64,000 nt of DNA from Mycobacterium sp. 1274761.0 (GTDB lineage Bacteria > Actinomycetota > Actinomycetes > Mycobacteriales > Mycobacteriaceae). The notes under the pieces are model-generated. The model searched no databases. It was not told the origin of the DNA and saw only the letters and a program-made list of their open reading frames with translations. Within the stretch, counting starts at the first letter, position 1. The number at the start of each line of letters is the position of its first letter. The stretch is from NCBI RefSeq assembly GCF_001668615.1, contig NZ_LZMC01000030.1, positions 1-64,000 on the forward strand, in the 5' to 3' direction. Shown here piece by piece: positions 1-9,487 of the stretch. The position numbers and the translations under genes were made by a program.

Positions 1-655
1 CGGCTACCCCCCGCCCGCAGCCCAGCCGAGCTACGGCGGCGACTACGGGCGCGGTGACTACGGCCAACCGCCCGCCCCACGCCAAGACGACTACGCCCGT
101 CCGCCCGCCGGCGGCTATCCGGAGCAGGGCGGCTACCCCGACCAGGGCGGCGGCTATCAGGATCCGGGCTACGGCGGCCAGCAGTACGGCGCGCGCCAGG
201 ACTATGCCCAGCCCGATTACGGTCGCCAGGACTACGGCCAGCCGGCCGGCGGTTACGGCGAGCCGGGCTACGGCGAGCCCGCGGGCGGCGGCTATGACTA
301 CGGCCCACCGGCGGGTGCCGCAGCTGGCTACGGAGCCGGATACGGCCAGCCCGACTATCCGGCCGGCGGCGCCACGGTCACACTGCAACTCGATGACGGC
401 AGCGGCCGGACTTATCAGCTTCGCGAGGGCTCCAATGTGATCGGCCGCGGCCAGGACGCGCAGTTCCGCCTGCCCGATACCGGCGTCTCACGTCGGCATC
501 TCGAGATCCGGTGGGACGGTCAGGTTGCGCTGCTCACCGACCTCAACTCCACCAACGGCACTACCGTGAACAACGCGCCGGTGCAGGAGTGGCAGCTGGC
601 CGACGGCGACGTGATCCGGTTGGGGCATTCCGAGATCATCGTCCGCGTCCACTGA
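1..655 (+). CDS. fhaA: FhaA C-terminal part, FHA-domain protein (5' end outside window)
   Basis: Open from base 2 to a TGA at 653-655, so the N-terminal part lies beyond the window edge. The visible N-terminal half is low complexity, made of Gly, Tyr, Gln, Pro and Asp with repeated GGY, DYG and QPDYG units. It leads into a forkhead-associated domain in the last ~95 residues. That domain carries the FHA signature residues: GRG after strand 3, SRRHLEI, and DLNSTNGT. In mycobacteria FhaA (Rv0020c) has an N-terminal DUF3662 domain, this disordered linker and the FHA domain, which binds phosphothreonine on PknB substrates such as the MurJ pseudokinase and CwlM. Both of those genes are in this window. 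The next gene is fhaB, after 148 bp with no other gene. Identification is firm from context and the FHA sequence; only the missing N-terminus is unseen. Confidence 0.95.
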   Translation, partial: GYPPPAAQPSYGGDYGRGDYGQPPAPRQDDYARPPAGGYPEQGGYPDQGGGYQDPGYGGQQYGARQDYAQPDYGRQDYGQPAGGYGEPGYGEPAGGGYDYGPPAGAAAGYGAGYGQPDYPAGGATVTLQLDDGSGRTYQLREGSNVIGRGQDAQFRLPDTGVSRRHLEIRWDGQVALLTDLNSTNGTTVNNAPVQEWQLADGDVIRLGHSEIIVRVH

Positions 656-803
656 GGGCTGTAAGGACCCAACGGCCGAGTCACAGCACGGGTACAAGCC
701 GCGTGCTTCCCGCTCATGCTGTCGGTCGTCCAAGTATCGTGACGTTGCCGAGGGTCGTCGCGCACGTGAGGAGCGAGGCTGGACCAGACGGAGAGGACGT
801 CAG

Positions 804-1271
804 ATGCAGGGACTAGTGCTGCAGCTGACGCGTGTCGGGTTCCTGCTGCTGCTGTGGCTGTTTATCTGGTCGGTGCTGCGCATTTTGCGCACCGACATCT
901 ACGCGCCGACCGGGGCGGTGATGGTGCGCCGAGGCCTGGCGCTGCGCGGCTCGCTGTTGCCGTCGCGGCAGAAGCGCCACACCGCCCGCACGCTGGTGGT
1001 GACCGAGGGCGCGTTGGCCGGCACCCGCATCACCTTGGGCAGCCAGCCAGTGCTCATCGGCCGCGCTGACGACTCCACGCTGGTGCTCACCGACGACTAC
1101 GCCTCCACTCGGCACGCCCGGCTGTCGCAGCGGGGTTCGGAATGGTACGTCGAAGACCTAGGATCGACCAACGGCACATACCTCGACAGGGCGAAGGTGA
1201 CTACCGCGGTACGGGTTCCATTAGGCACGCCGGTTCGAATCGGCAAGACGGTAATCGAGCTGCGCCCGTGA
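804..1271 (+). CDS. fhaB: FhaB/FipA, membrane-anchored FHA protein
   Basis: 155 residues, the family's usual size. Residues ~8-28 form one membrane segment rich in Leu and Trp. A cytoplasmic linker follows, then an FHA domain in the C-terminal ~85 residues with GRADDS, STRHARL and DLGSTNGTYLD. FhaB (Rv0019c, also called FipA) recognises phosphothreonine and links Ser/Thr kinase signalling to FtsZ/FtsQ and to PbpA function at the septum. The ATG at 804 follows AGACGGAGAGGACGTCAG, a reasonable Shine-Dalgarno. The stop overlaps the GTG of pstP (GTGA, 1268-1271), so it is translationally coupled into the pstP-rodA-pbpA-pknA-pknB operon. Confidence 0.93.
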   Translation: MQGLVLQLTRVGFLLLLWLFIWSVLRILRTDIYAPTGAVMVRRGLALRGSLLPSRQKRHTARTLVVTEGALAGTRITLGSQPVLIGRADDSTLVLTDDYASTRHARLSQRGSEWYVEDLGSTNGTYLDRAKVTTAVRVPLGTPVRIGKTVIELRP

Positions 1272-2767
1272 CACTTGTTCTTCGATACGCGGCCCGCAGC
1301 GACCGCGGCTTGGTCCGGGCCAACAACGAGGACTCCGTCTATGCGGGCGCGCGCCTGCTGGCCCTCGCCGACGGCATGGGTGGCCATGCGGCCGGCGAGG
1401 TGGCCTCCCAGCTCGTCATCGCCGCGCTGGCCCATCTCGACGACGACGAGCCCGGCGGTGATCTGCTATCCAAGCTGGAGTCCGCGGTGCGCGAGGGCAA
1501 CTCCGCGATCGCCGCCCACGTCGAAGCAGACCCCGAACTCGAGGGCATGGGCACGACGCTCACCGCAATCCTGTTCGACGGCAACAGACTTGGGCTGGTC
1601 CACATCGGGGACTCGCGCGGCTACCTGCTTCGCGAAGGCGAGCTCACCCAGATCACCAAGGACGACACCTTCGTCCAGACCCTGGTCGACGAAGGCCGCA
1701 TCACCGCGGAAGAGGCGCACAGCCACCCGCAGCGGTCGCTGATCATGCGGGCACTCACCGGCCACGAGGTCGAGCCGACGCTGATCATGCGCGAGGCCAA
1801 GGCCGGCGATCGCTACCTGTTGTGCTCTGACGGGCTGTCGGATCCGGTCAGCCACGAGACCATCCTCGACGCGTTGCAGATCCCGGATGTCGCCGAAAGT
1901 GCCGACCGGCTCATCGAACTCGCGTTGCGCGGCGGCGGCCCGGACAACGTCACAGTCGTCGTCGCCGACGTCATCGATTACGACTACGGCCAGACCCAGC
2001 CGATCCTCGCCGGTGCGGTATCCGGTGACGACGACCACGCGGCCCCGCCGGACACCGCGGCCGGGCGGGCCTCGGCGTTCAACCCGCGACGCAACGAGGC
2101 CAAACGCGTTGTGCCGCAACCAGAAGAGGTTGCCCGGCCACCACGGTCCCGGCGCAAGATGTTCATCGCCGCCGCGGTGCTGGTCCTGCTCGTGCTGGCC
2201 GGCCTGGCCGTCGGCAGGGAGATCGTCCGCAGCAACTACTACGTCACCGAGCACGACGGCACGGTGTCGATCATGCGCGGCGTACAAGGCTCGTTTCTCG
2301 GATACCAACTGCAGGAGCCCTATCTGCTGGGCTGCCTCAACGACCGAAATGACCTGTCGCTCATCAGCGCCGGGCAGGCCCCCGAGAACCTCAACTGCCG
2401 CATGCTCAACGTCAACGACATGCGCCCGTCTGAACGGGCCCAGGTCATCGCCGGTTTGCCATCGGGCAGCCTGGACAACGCCATCGGACAGATGGAAGAG
2501 CTCGCCCGCAGCTCCGTGCTGCCTATCTGCCCGCCGCGGACGCCTGCGCCGCCTCCACCGCCGCCACCGACGGCCGCGCCCGCCCCGCCGACCGGTCCGC
2601 CGGAGGCGCCCAACAGTCCGACGGCGGCCCCGCCGCGTGGGCCGCTTCCCGGTCCGGCGCCCGAGACGCCCACCACCGTGACCGCTCCCCCGACCCCGCC
2701 GCCGACAGTCACCGCGCTGCCGCCGCCCCCCTCCGAACCGGGCAAGACCTGCCGGACCGTGTCATGA
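1268..2767 (+). CDS. pstP: PstP, PP2C-type Ser/Thr protein phosphatase
   Basis: 499 residues from the GTG at 1268, which overlaps the fhaB stop. The conserved PP2C start (TLVLRYAARSDRG) falls immediately after it. The catalytic domain spans ~1-235, with RANNED, the metal-binding DGMGG at Asp35, IGDSRGY, and GGGPDNVT near 220. A membrane helix lies at ~296-318 (MFIAAAVLVLLVLAGLAVG). The remainder is extracytoplasmic and ends in a Pro/Ala/Thr-rich tail from ~420. PstP is the only PP2C-type phosphatase of mycobacteria and reverses PknA/PknB phosphorylation, including that of CwlM. An earlier in-frame start at 1142 would lie inside fhaB and is unlikely. The stop overlaps rodA by ATGA (2764-2767). 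Confidence 0.95.
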   Translation: MTLVLRYAARSDRGLVRANNEDSVYAGARLLALADGMGGHAAGEVASQLVIAALAHLDDDEPGGDLLSKLESAVREGNSAIAAHVEADPELEGMGTTLTAILFDGNRLGLVHIGDSRGYLLREGELTQITKDDTFVQTLVDEGRITAEEAHSHPQRSLIMRALTGHEVEPTLIMREAKAGDRYLLCSDGLSDPVSHETILDALQIPDVAESADRLIELALRGGGPDNVTVVVADVIDYDYGQTQPILAGAVSGDDDHAAPPDTAAGRASAFNPRRNEAKRVVPQPEEVARPPRSRRKMFIAAAVLVLLVLAGLAVGREIVRSNYYVTEHDGTVSIMRGVQGSFLGYQLQEPYLLGCLNDRNDLSLISAGQAPENLNCRMLNVNDMRPSERAQVIAGLPSGSLDNAIGQMEELARSSVLPICPPRTPAPPPPPPPTAAPAPPTGPPEAPNSPTAAPPRGPLPGPAPETPTTVTAPPTPPPTVTALPPPPSEPGKTCRTVS

Positions 2768-4179
2768 CGACACAACCCCAGCCGCCCGTCACCGTATTGC
2801 CGCCGCTTCCCAACCGGCGCAATGCGGAGTTGCTTCTGCTGGGGTTCGCCACCGTCATCACCACCGTCGCTCTGCTGATCGTCGAGGCGAACCAGGAGCA
2901 GGGCCTCAGCTGGGACCTGGCCTCCTACACCCTGGCCTTCTTGGGGCTGTTCGGTGCGGCCCATTTGATGATCCGTCGGTTCGCGCCGTACGCCGACCCA
3001 CTGCTACTGCCGGTGGTCGCGCTGCTGAATGGCTTGGGGCTGGTGATGATTCACCGCCTGGACCTCGCGGCCAGTGACGACATCTCGACCGGGCTTCGCG
3101 GACCGAGCGCCAATCAGCAGATGCTGTGGACGTTGCTCGGCGTGATCGCGTTCTCATTGGTCGTGGCGTTCCTGCATGACCATCGGATGCTGGCCCGCTA
3201 CGGCTACGTCTGCGGTGCCACAGGTTTGATACTGCTGGCGATTCCCGCCGTGCTGCCCTCGTCGATGTCAGAGCAGAACGGTGCCAAAATCTGGATTGAG
3301 TTGCCGGGCTTCTCAATTCAGCCCGCCGAGTTTTCCAAGATCCTGTTGCTGATCTTCTTTGCGGCGGTGCTGGTGTCCAAGCGCAGCGTGTTCACCAGCG
3401 CCGGGAAGCACGTGCTCGGAATGGATCTTCCGCGGCCACGCGACCTCGCACCTCTGCTGGCGGCGTGGATCCTCTCGGTCGGCGTGATGATCTTCGAGAA
3501 GGATTTGGGCACATCGCTTCTGCTGTACGCGTCGTTCCTGGTGCTGGTGTACGTGGCCACCGACCGGTTCAGCTGGGTGGTGATCGGGTTGGCACTGTTC
3601 GCGGCGGGAAGCGTTGCCGCGTATTACATTTTCGGCCACGTCCGCACCCGCGTGCAGAACTGGCTGGACCCGTTCGCCGACCCCGACGGCGCCGGCTACC
3701 AGATGGTCCAGTCACTGTTCAGCTTCGCCACCGGCGGCATCTTCGGCACCGGCCTCGGCAACGGTCAGCCCGGCGTGGTGCCCGCGGCGTCGACGGACTT
3801 CATCGTCGCCGCCGTCGGTGAAGAACTCGGTCTGGTCGGCCTGGCCGGCGTGCTGATGCTCTACACGATCGTCATCATCCGCGGTCTGCGCACCGCGATC
3901 GCCGTGCGCGACAGCTTCGGCAAGCTGCTGGCCGCGGGGCTGGCCTCGACCCTGGCGATTCAGTTGTTCATCGTCGTCGGCGGCGTCACCAAGCTGATCC
4001 CTCTGACGGGGTTGACGACGCCGTGGTTGTCCTACGGCGGCTCGTCGCTGCTGGCCAATTACGTTCTGCTGGCGATCCTGCTGCGAATTTCGCACGCCGC
4101 GCGCCGCCCGATCGTGACCCGGCCGACGAACAAGTCACCCATCGCGTCCGCGAGTACCGAGGTGATCGAGCGCGTATGA
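2764..4179 (+). CDS. rodA: RodA, SEDS peptidoglycan polymerase
   Basis: 471 residues with about ten to twelve hydrophobic membrane segments, typical of the SEDS family (RodA/FtsW/SpoVE). Family landmarks include IQPAEFSKI, the Asp-containing loop DPFADPDGAGYQMVQS preceding GGIFGTGLGNG, and the C-terminal AAVGEELGLVG and GLTTPWLSYGGSS. SEDS proteins polymerise lipid II glycan strands together with a class B PBP. That partner, PbpA, is encoded next with an ATGA overlap (4176-4179). The RodA assignment over FtsW comes from this pairing and the position in the fhaA-pknB operon. Rv0017c is the M. tuberculosis counterpart. Confidence 0.95.
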   Translation: MTTQPQPPVTVLPPLPNRRNAELLLLGFATVITTVALLIVEANQEQGLSWDLASYTLAFLGLFGAAHLMIRRFAPYADPLLLPVVALLNGLGLVMIHRLDLAASDDISTGLRGPSANQQMLWTLLGVIAFSLVVAFLHDHRMLARYGYVCGATGLILLAIPAVLPSSMSEQNGAKIWIELPGFSIQPAEFSKILLLIFFAAVLVSKRSVFTSAGKHVLGMDLPRPRDLAPLLAAWILSVGVMIFEKDLGTSLLLYASFLVLVYVATDRFSWVVIGLALFAAGSVAAYYIFGHVRTRVQNWLDPFADPDGAGYQMVQSLFSFATGGIFGTGLGNGQPGVVPAASTDFIVAAVGEELGLVGLAGVLMLYTIVIIRGLRTAIAVRDSFGKLLAAGLASTLAIQLFIVVGGVTKLIPLTGLTTPWLSYGGSSLLANYVLLAILLRISHAARRPIVTRPTNKSPIASASTEVIERV

Positions 4180-5651
4180 ACACCTCGCTGCGCCGAATCT
4201 CGGTCATGATCATGGTGTTGATCGTGCTGCTGCTCGCTAATGCCACCCTCACGCAGGTCTTCACTGCCGACGGCCTGCGCGCGGACCCGCGCAACCAGCG
4301 CGTGCTGCTCGACGAGTACTCCCGGCAGCGCGGCCAGATCTCCGCGGGCGGTCAGCTGCTGGCGTATTCGGTGTCGACCGACGGCCGCTTCCGATTCCTG
4401 CGGGTATACCCGAACCCGATGACGTATGCCCCCGTCACCGGCTTCTACTCGTTGAGGTTTTCCAGCACGGGACTGGAACGCGCCGAGGACACCGTGCTCA
4501 ACGGGTCCGACGAGCGGTTGTTCGGCCGCCGGCTGGCCGACTTCTTCACCGGCCGCGACCCCCGCGGCGGCAACGTGGCGACCACCATCAACCCGCGGGT
4601 ACAGCAGGCGGCCTGGGACGCGATGGAGGACGGTTGCAGCGGCCCGTGCACCGGCGCCGTCGTCGCGCTGGAACCGTCCACCGGAAAGATTCTGGCGATG
4701 GTGTCGGCGCCGTCGTACGACCCGAACCTGTTGGCCAGCCACGACCTCAACGAACAGTCCCAAGCGTGGCAGCAGCTCCGGGACAGCCCCGGCAACCCGC
4801 TGCTGAACCGCGCGATATCGGAGACCTACCCGCCGGGCTCGACGTTCAAGGTCATCACGACGGCCGCCGCGCTGGGCAGCGGCGCGACTCCCGATATCCA
4901 GCTGCCGTCTGCGGCCCGAATTTCGTTGCCGGACAGCACCGCAACACTGGAGAACTTCGGCGGTGCAACGTGCGGAAGCGGCCCGTCGGCGTCGCTGCAC
5001 GACGCGTTCGCCAAGTCATGCAACACCGCGTTCGTCCAGCTGGGCATCGACACCGGCGCCGACGCCCTCAAAGACACCGCGCAGGCCTTCGGCCTCGACA
5101 CCACTCCGGAACCGATTCCGCTGCAGGTCGCCGAGTCCACCGTCGGCCCCATCAGCGACGCCGCGGCGCTGGGAATGTCCAGCATCGGCCAGAAGGACGT
5201 CGCCCTCACACCTCTGCAGAACGCGCTGGTGGCCGCCACCATCGCGAACAAAGGGAAAACGATGCAGCCGTACCTGGTCGACAGCCTCAAGGGGCCCGAC
5301 CTGTCGAATATCGCGACGACCATGCCGCACGAACAGCGCCGTGCGGTGTCCGAGCAGGTCGCCGATACAATTACAAACTTGATGGTCGACGCCGAGCAGG
5401 TGACGCAGCAGAAGGGAGCCATCGCCGGCGTGCAGATCGCATCGAAGACAGGTACCGCGGAGCACGGGACCGACCCGCGCAATACCCCGCCGCACGCGTG
5501 GTACATCGCGTTCGCGCCCGCGCGAGCACCCAAGGTCGCGGTTGCGGTGCTGGTGGAAAACGGCGGTAACCGGCTCTCGGCGACGGGCGGCGCGCTGGCT
5601 GCGCCGATCGGCCGGGCGACCATCGCGGCGGCGTTGCGGGAGGCGGCATGA
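4176..5651 (+). CDS. pbpA: PbpA, class B penicillin-binding protein (transpeptidase)
   Basis: 491 residues, the same length as the M. tuberculosis protein. There is an N-terminal membrane anchor at ~8-28 ([18 protein letters not shown]). The transpeptidase motifs are all present: SxxK at Ser222 (STFK), SxN at Ser281 (SCN), and KTG at Lys424-Gly426. The family-specific AYSV and DPRGGNV segments lie in the N-terminal half. It cross-links peptidoglycan at septum and poles as the cognate partner of RodA. The start ATG overlaps the rodA stop, and the stop overlaps the pknA start (ATGA at 5648-5651), so the order polymerase, transpeptidase, kinase is tightly coupled. Confidence 0.96.
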   Translation: MNTSLRRISVMIMVLIVLLLANATLTQVFTADGLRADPRNQRVLLDEYSRQRGQISAGGQLLAYSVSTDGRFRFLRVYPNPMTYAPVTGFYSLRFSSTGLERAEDTVLNGSDERLFGRRLADFFTGRDPRGGNVATTINPRVQQAAWDAMEDGCSGPCTGAVVALEPSTGKILAMVSAPSYDPNLLASHDLNEQSQAWQQLRDSPGNPLLNRAISETYPPGSTFKVITTAAALGSGATPDIQLPSAARISLPDSTATLENFGGATCGSGPSASLHDAFAKSCNTAFVQLGIDTGADALKDTAQAFGLDTTPEPIPLQVAESTVGPISDAAALGMSSIGQKDVALTPLQNALVAATIANKGKTMQPYLVDSLKGPDLSNIATTMPHEQRRAVSEQVADTITNLMVDAEQVTQQKGAIAGVQIASKTGTAEHGTDPRNTPPHAWYIAFAPARAPKVAVAVLVENGGNRLSATGGALAAPIGRATIAAALREAA

Positions 5652-6949
5652 GCCCCCGCGTAGGTGTCACTCTGTCGGGCCGGTATCGGCTGCAGCGGCT
5701 CATCGCCACCGGCGGCATGGGCCAGGTGTGGGAGGCCGTCGACTCCCGGCTGGGCCGGCGCGTCGCGGTCAAGGTGCTCAAGGCCGAGTTCTCATCTGAC
5801 CCCGAGTTCGTCGAGCGGTTCCGCGCCGAAGCGCGCACGGTCGCCATGCTCAACCATCCCGGCATCGCCAGCGTCTACGACTACGGCGAAACCGATATGG
5901 ACGGCGAGGGCCGCACCGCATATCTGGTGATGGAGCTCATCAACGGCGAACCGCTGAACTCTGTGCTCAAGCGCACCGGGCGGCTGTCGCTGCGGCACTC
6001 GCTGGACATGCTCGAGCAGACCGGCAGGGCGCTGCAGGTCGCACACTCCGCCGGCCTGGTGCATCGCGACGTCAAGCCGGGCAACATCCTCATCACCCCG
6101 ACCGGACAGGTGAAGCTCACCGACTTCGGTATCGCCAAGGCCGTCGACGCCGCGCCTGTCACGCAGACCGGCATGGTCATGGGCACCGCCCAGTACATTG
6201 CCCCGGAGCAGGCGCTCGGTCATGACGCGACGGCCGCCAGCGACGTCTACTCGCTGGGAGTCGTTGGCTACGAAGCGGTTTCGGGTAAGCGCCCGTTCAC
6301 CGGTGACGGCGCGCTGACCGTGGCGATGAAGCACATCAAGGAGACACCCGCGCCGCTGCCGGCCGATTTGCCGCCGAACGTGCGCGAGCTGATCGAGATC
6401 ACGCTCGTGAAGAACCCGAGCATGCGCTACCGCTCCGGCGGTCCGTTCGCCGACGCGGTGGCCGCCGTGCGCGCCGGACGCCGGCCTCCCCGCCCCAACG
6501 CCGCGCCGACCATCGGCCGCGCCGCACCGACCGCCGTCGGCACCGCTCCGGCCAGCGCGGCCATGACGGCGCGCGGTCCCGCCACCGCCGCCCGATCGCG
6601 GCCCATGACGGCCGCGCACCGCCCTCCACCGCCGCGTCGGACGTTCTCGTCGGGTCAGCGGGCGCTGCTGTGGGCAGCCGGCGTGCTGGGCGCGCTGGCG
6701 ATCGCGATCGCGATCCTGATCGTGCTCAACGCCCAAGACAAGAAGGATCGGGAATCGCCGCCGCCGACGATCACAGACACCGTCACCCAGACCACCCCAC
6801 AAGGGGCTCCGCCGCTGGTCACAGTGCCGGGCTGGACCGATGAGTGGTCCATCGGTCATCGTGGAGAGCAAATCGGGGTATACCGACTCAACGTGATCGC
6901 GCCGTCCGCACCGCTGCGGGCGGCGCCCTTGGATCCAGAACAGACATAG
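5648..6949 (+). CDS. pknA: PknA, Ser/Thr protein kinase
   Basis: 433 residues. The Hanks-type kinase domain spans ~13-275: glycine loop TGGMGQVW, catalytic Lys42 (VAVKVL), HRDVKPGN with Asp141, DFG in KLTDFGIAK, and APE-like IAPEQA. A Pro/Ala-rich juxtamembrane stretch follows. One membrane helix at ~338-361 contains a run of alternating Ala and Ile, and a short extracytoplasmic tail of ~70 residues has no PASTA repeats. PknA is an essential regulator of cell shape and division that acts with PknB. Only two bases separate its stop from the pknB ATG. Confidence 0.96.
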   Translation: MSPRVGVTLSGRYRLQRLIATGGMGQVWEAVDSRLGRRVAVKVLKAEFSSDPEFVERFRAEARTVAMLNHPGIASVYDYGETDMDGEGRTAYLVMELINGEPLNSVLKRTGRLSLRHSLDMLEQTGRALQVAHSAGLVHRDVKPGNILITPTGQVKLTDFGIAKAVDAAPVTQTGMVMGTAQYIAPEQALGHDATAASDVYSLGVVGYEAVSGKRPFTGDGALTVAMKHIKETPAPLPADLPPNVRELIEITLVKNPSMRYRSGGPFADAVAAVRAGRRPPRPNAAPTIGRAAPTAVGTAPASAAMTARGPATAARSRPMTAAHRPPPPRRTFSSGQRALLWAAGVLGALAIAIAILIVLNAQDKKDRESPPPTITDTVTQTTPQGAPPLVTVPGWTDEWSIGHRGEQIGVYRLNVIAPSAPLRAAPLDPEQT

Positions 6950-6951
6950 CA

Positions 6952-8826
6952 ATGACGACCCCGCAGCACCTGTCCGACCGCTACGAACTGGGCGAGATTC
7001 TCGGCTTCGGAGGCATGTCCGAAGTCCATCTCGCGCGCGATGTGCGCCTGCACCGGGACGTGGCGGTCAAGGTGCTGCGCGCAGACCTGGCCCGCGACCC
7101 GAGCTTCTATCTCCGCTTCCGGCGCGAGGCCCAGAACGCGGCCGCGCTGAACCACCCCGCGATCGTCGCGGTGTATGACACCGGCGAGGCCGAGACGACC
7201 AACGGCCCGCTGCCCTACATCGTGATGGAGTACGTCGACGGGGTGACGCTGCGTGACATCGTGCACAACGACGGCCCGATGGAGCCGCAACGGGCCATCG
7301 AGGTCATCGCCGACGCGTGCCAGGCCCTGAACTTCAGTCATCAGCACGGCATCATCCACCGCGACGTCAAGCCGGCCAACATCATGATCAGCAAGAGCGG
7401 CGCGGTGAAGGTGATGGACTTCGGCATCGCCCGGGCGCTGGCCGACGCCAACAGCGTCACGCAGACGGCCGCGGTCATCGGCACGGCACAGTACCTCTCG
7501 CCCGAACAGGCCCGCGGCGAGAAGGTCGACGCGCGCTCCGACGTCTACTCGTTGGGCTGTGTGCTCTACGAAATCCTCACTGGCGAACCGCCTTTCATCG
7601 GCGACTCGCCCGTCGCCGTGGCCTACCAGCATGTCCGCGAAGATCCGATCCCGCCGTCGCAGCGCCATGACGGCATCTCACCGGAGCTCGACGCGGTGGT
7701 CCTCAAGTCGCTGGCCAAGAATCCCGACAACCGGTATCAGACCGCCGCGGAGATGCGCGCCGACCTGATCCGCGTGCATAGCGGTGAGACACCCGATGCG
7801 CCGAAGGTGCTCACCGCTGCCGAACGTACATCGCTGATGGCGTCGACGGGCCCGATGCACCAGACGCCGATGACCGAGGAGCTGACGCCACACCGGCGCG
7901 CCTACCGCGAGAGCGACCGCGGCCAGTCCGTCGGCCGGTGGCTGATCGCGGTCGCGGCGCTTGCGGTGCTCACCGTGGTGGTGACGATCGCGATCAACAT
8001 GATCGGCGGCAACACCCGCGACGTGCAGGTGCCCGACGTGAGCAATCAGGCGTCGGCCGACGCCGTGGTGGCGCTGCAGAACGCCGGCTTCAAGACGCGT
8101 ACGCAGCAAAAGCCCGATTCGAAAGTGCAGCCCGACCACGTCATCAACACCGAGCCTGCCGCCGGTTCGGAGGTGGACGCCGGCGACGAGATCACCATCA
8201 ACGTCTCGACCGGCCCCGAGCAGCGCGAGATCCCCGACGTGTCGTCGCTGACCTATGCCGAAGCCGTAAAGAAGCTCTCCGACGCCGGCTTCGGGCGGTT
8301 CAAGCAGAGCCCATCACCATCGACGCCGGAGCTCAAGGACCGCGTGGTGGCCACGCTGCCACCGGCAAACCAGACCTCGGCGATCACGAACGAGATCACG
8401 ATCGTCGTCGGTACGGGTCCCGAGAACCGGCCCATACCGGACGTGAAGTCCCAGACGATCGAGTCGGCCCAGCAGGTCCTCAACGCCAGCGGCTTCACCA
8501 AGTCCGTGCCCGTCGAAGTGGACAGCCCCGAGCCGGCCGGTCAGGTGCTGGGCACCACTCCCCCGGCCGGGCAGAACACCACGCTGGACACCGTCGTGCA
8601 GATCCGGGTCTCCAAGGGCAACCAGTTCACGATGCCCGACCTGCGCGGCCAATTCTGGACCGACGCCGAGCCGCGATTGCGCGCGCTGGGCTGGACGGGG
8701 TTCCTCGACAAGGGCGCCGACGCCCGCGACAGCGGTCAACGCACCAACGCCGTGGTGACGCAGAGCCCGCCGCCGGGCACGACGGTGAACTTCGACGCGA
8801 CGATTACGCTGAACTTCGCTGCGTAG
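6952..8826 (+). CDS. pknB: PknB, PASTA-domain Ser/Thr protein kinase
   Basis: 624 residues from the ATG at 6952. This start begins MTTPQHLSDRYELG like the family and leaves two bases after the pknA stop. Kinase domain residues: glycine loop GFGGMSEV, Lys40, HRD with catalytic Asp138, DFG at Asp156, and activation-loop Thr170 and Thr172 in VTQTAAVIGT, the autophosphorylation pair. A membrane helix lies at about 325-345. Four PASTA repeats fill the extracellular part, each starting around a (V/I)PDV or MPDL motif and ending with ITI(N/V)V-like strands. PASTA domains sense muropeptides or lipid II. Targets encoded in this window include CwlM, MurJ and probably CwsA and FhaA. The last 23 bases overlap the 3' end of the convergent trpG. 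Confidence 0.97.
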   Translation: MTTPQHLSDRYELGEILGFGGMSEVHLARDVRLHRDVAVKVLRADLARDPSFYLRFRREAQNAAALNHPAIVAVYDTGEAETTNGPLPYIVMEYVDGVTLRDIVHNDGPMEPQRAIEVIADACQALNFSHQHGIIHRDVKPANIMISKSGAVKVMDFGIARALADANSVTQTAAVIGTAQYLSPEQARGEKVDARSDVYSLGCVLYEILTGEPPFIGDSPVAVAYQHVREDPIPPSQRHDGISPELDAVVLKSLAKNPDNRYQTAAEMRADLIRVHSGETPDAPKVLTAAERTSLMASTGPMHQTPMTEELTPHRRAYRESDRGQSVGRWLIAVAALAVLTVVVTIAINMIGGNTRDVQVPDVSNQASADAVVALQNAGFKTRTQQKPDSKVQPDHVINTEPAAGSEVDAGDEITINVSTGPEQREIPDVSSLTYAEAVKKLSDAGFGRFKQSPSPSTPELKDRVVATLPPANQTSAITNEITIVVGTGPENRPIPDVKSQTIESAQQVLNASGFTKSVPVEVDSPEPAGQVLGTTPPAGQNTTLDTVVQIRVSKGNQFTMPDLRGQFWTDAEPRLRALGWTGFLDKGADARDSGQRTNAVVTQSPPPGTTVNFDATITLNFAA

Positions 8827-9478
8827 CCGCGCGTACGGTGTCGGCGACCTCGTCCTCGAGGGCGCGCACCAGCGATTCAGCCGGGGCGGCCCCGCTGTAT
8901 CCCAGCCAGTTGGCCAGCATCCGGTGTCCGCCTTCGGTGAGGATCGACTCGGGGTGGAACTGCACGCCGTGGATGGGCAGCTCGATGTGCCGCACGCCCA
9001 TGATGACGCCGCCGTCGGTGCGGGCGGTCACCTCGAGTTCGGCGGGCAAGGTGTCGGGCAGGATGGTCAGGGAGTGATACCGCGTGGCGGTAAACGGGTC
9101 CGGAAGCCCTTGCAGCACACCGACATTAGCGTGATGCACGGTGCTCGTCTTGCCGTGCAGGAGCTCCGGTGCCCGGTCGACGGTACCGCCGAACGCCACC
9201 CCGATCGCCTGATGGCCGAGGCACACTCCAAGCAGCGGCGTCTTTGCGGCCGCGCAGGCCTTGACCAACTGGATCGACGCGCCGGCGCGCTCGGGGGTGC
9301 CGGGTCCCGGGCTCAGCAGCACACCGTCGAAGTCGGCGGCGGCCTTGGCGATGTCGTCGGCGGTGGCGAGGCGGTCGTCGTCGTTGCGCCACACCTGCGC
9401 GTGCACACCGAGCTGGCCCAGGTACTGGACCAGGTTGAACACGAAGCTGTCGTAGTTGTCGACGACCAGAACCTGCAT
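8804..9478 (-). CDS. trpG: Anthranilate/aminodeoxychorismate synthase glutamine amidotransferase subunit
   Basis: 224 residues, class I glutamine amidotransferase. The start MQVLVVDNYDSFVFN is the family N-terminus. The oxyanion segment LLSPGPGTPE precedes the nucleophile elbow LLGVCLGHQ with Cys86, and the His-Glu pair is in VQFHPESIL. It supplies ammonia to a chorismate-using partner encoded elsewhere, so it may serve tryptophan synthesis, folate (PabA) synthesis or both. M. tuberculosis Rv0013 at the same place is annotated trpG. It is convergent with pknB, overlapping by 23 bp, and lies 9 bp downstream of the large LuxR-type gene on the same strand. Confidence 0.92.
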   Translation of the reverse strand: MQVLVVDNYDSFVFNLVQYLGQLGVHAQVWRNDDDRLATADDIAKAAADFDGVLLSPGPGTPERAGASIQLVKACAAAKTPLLGVCLGHQAIGVAFGGTVDRAPELLHGKTSTVHHANVGVLQGLPDPFTATRYHSLTILPDTLPAELEVTARTDGGVIMGVRHIELPIHGVQFHPESILTEGGHRMLANWLGYSGAAPAESLVRALEDEVADTVRAATQRSSA

Positions 9479-9487
9479 CCGCCCAGG

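Noticed and set aside
1-360. Gly/Tyr repeats in the fhaA part as a DNA-level repeat array
   Set aside because: The repeats are at protein level with varied codons, typical of the FhaA linker, not tandem DNA copies.
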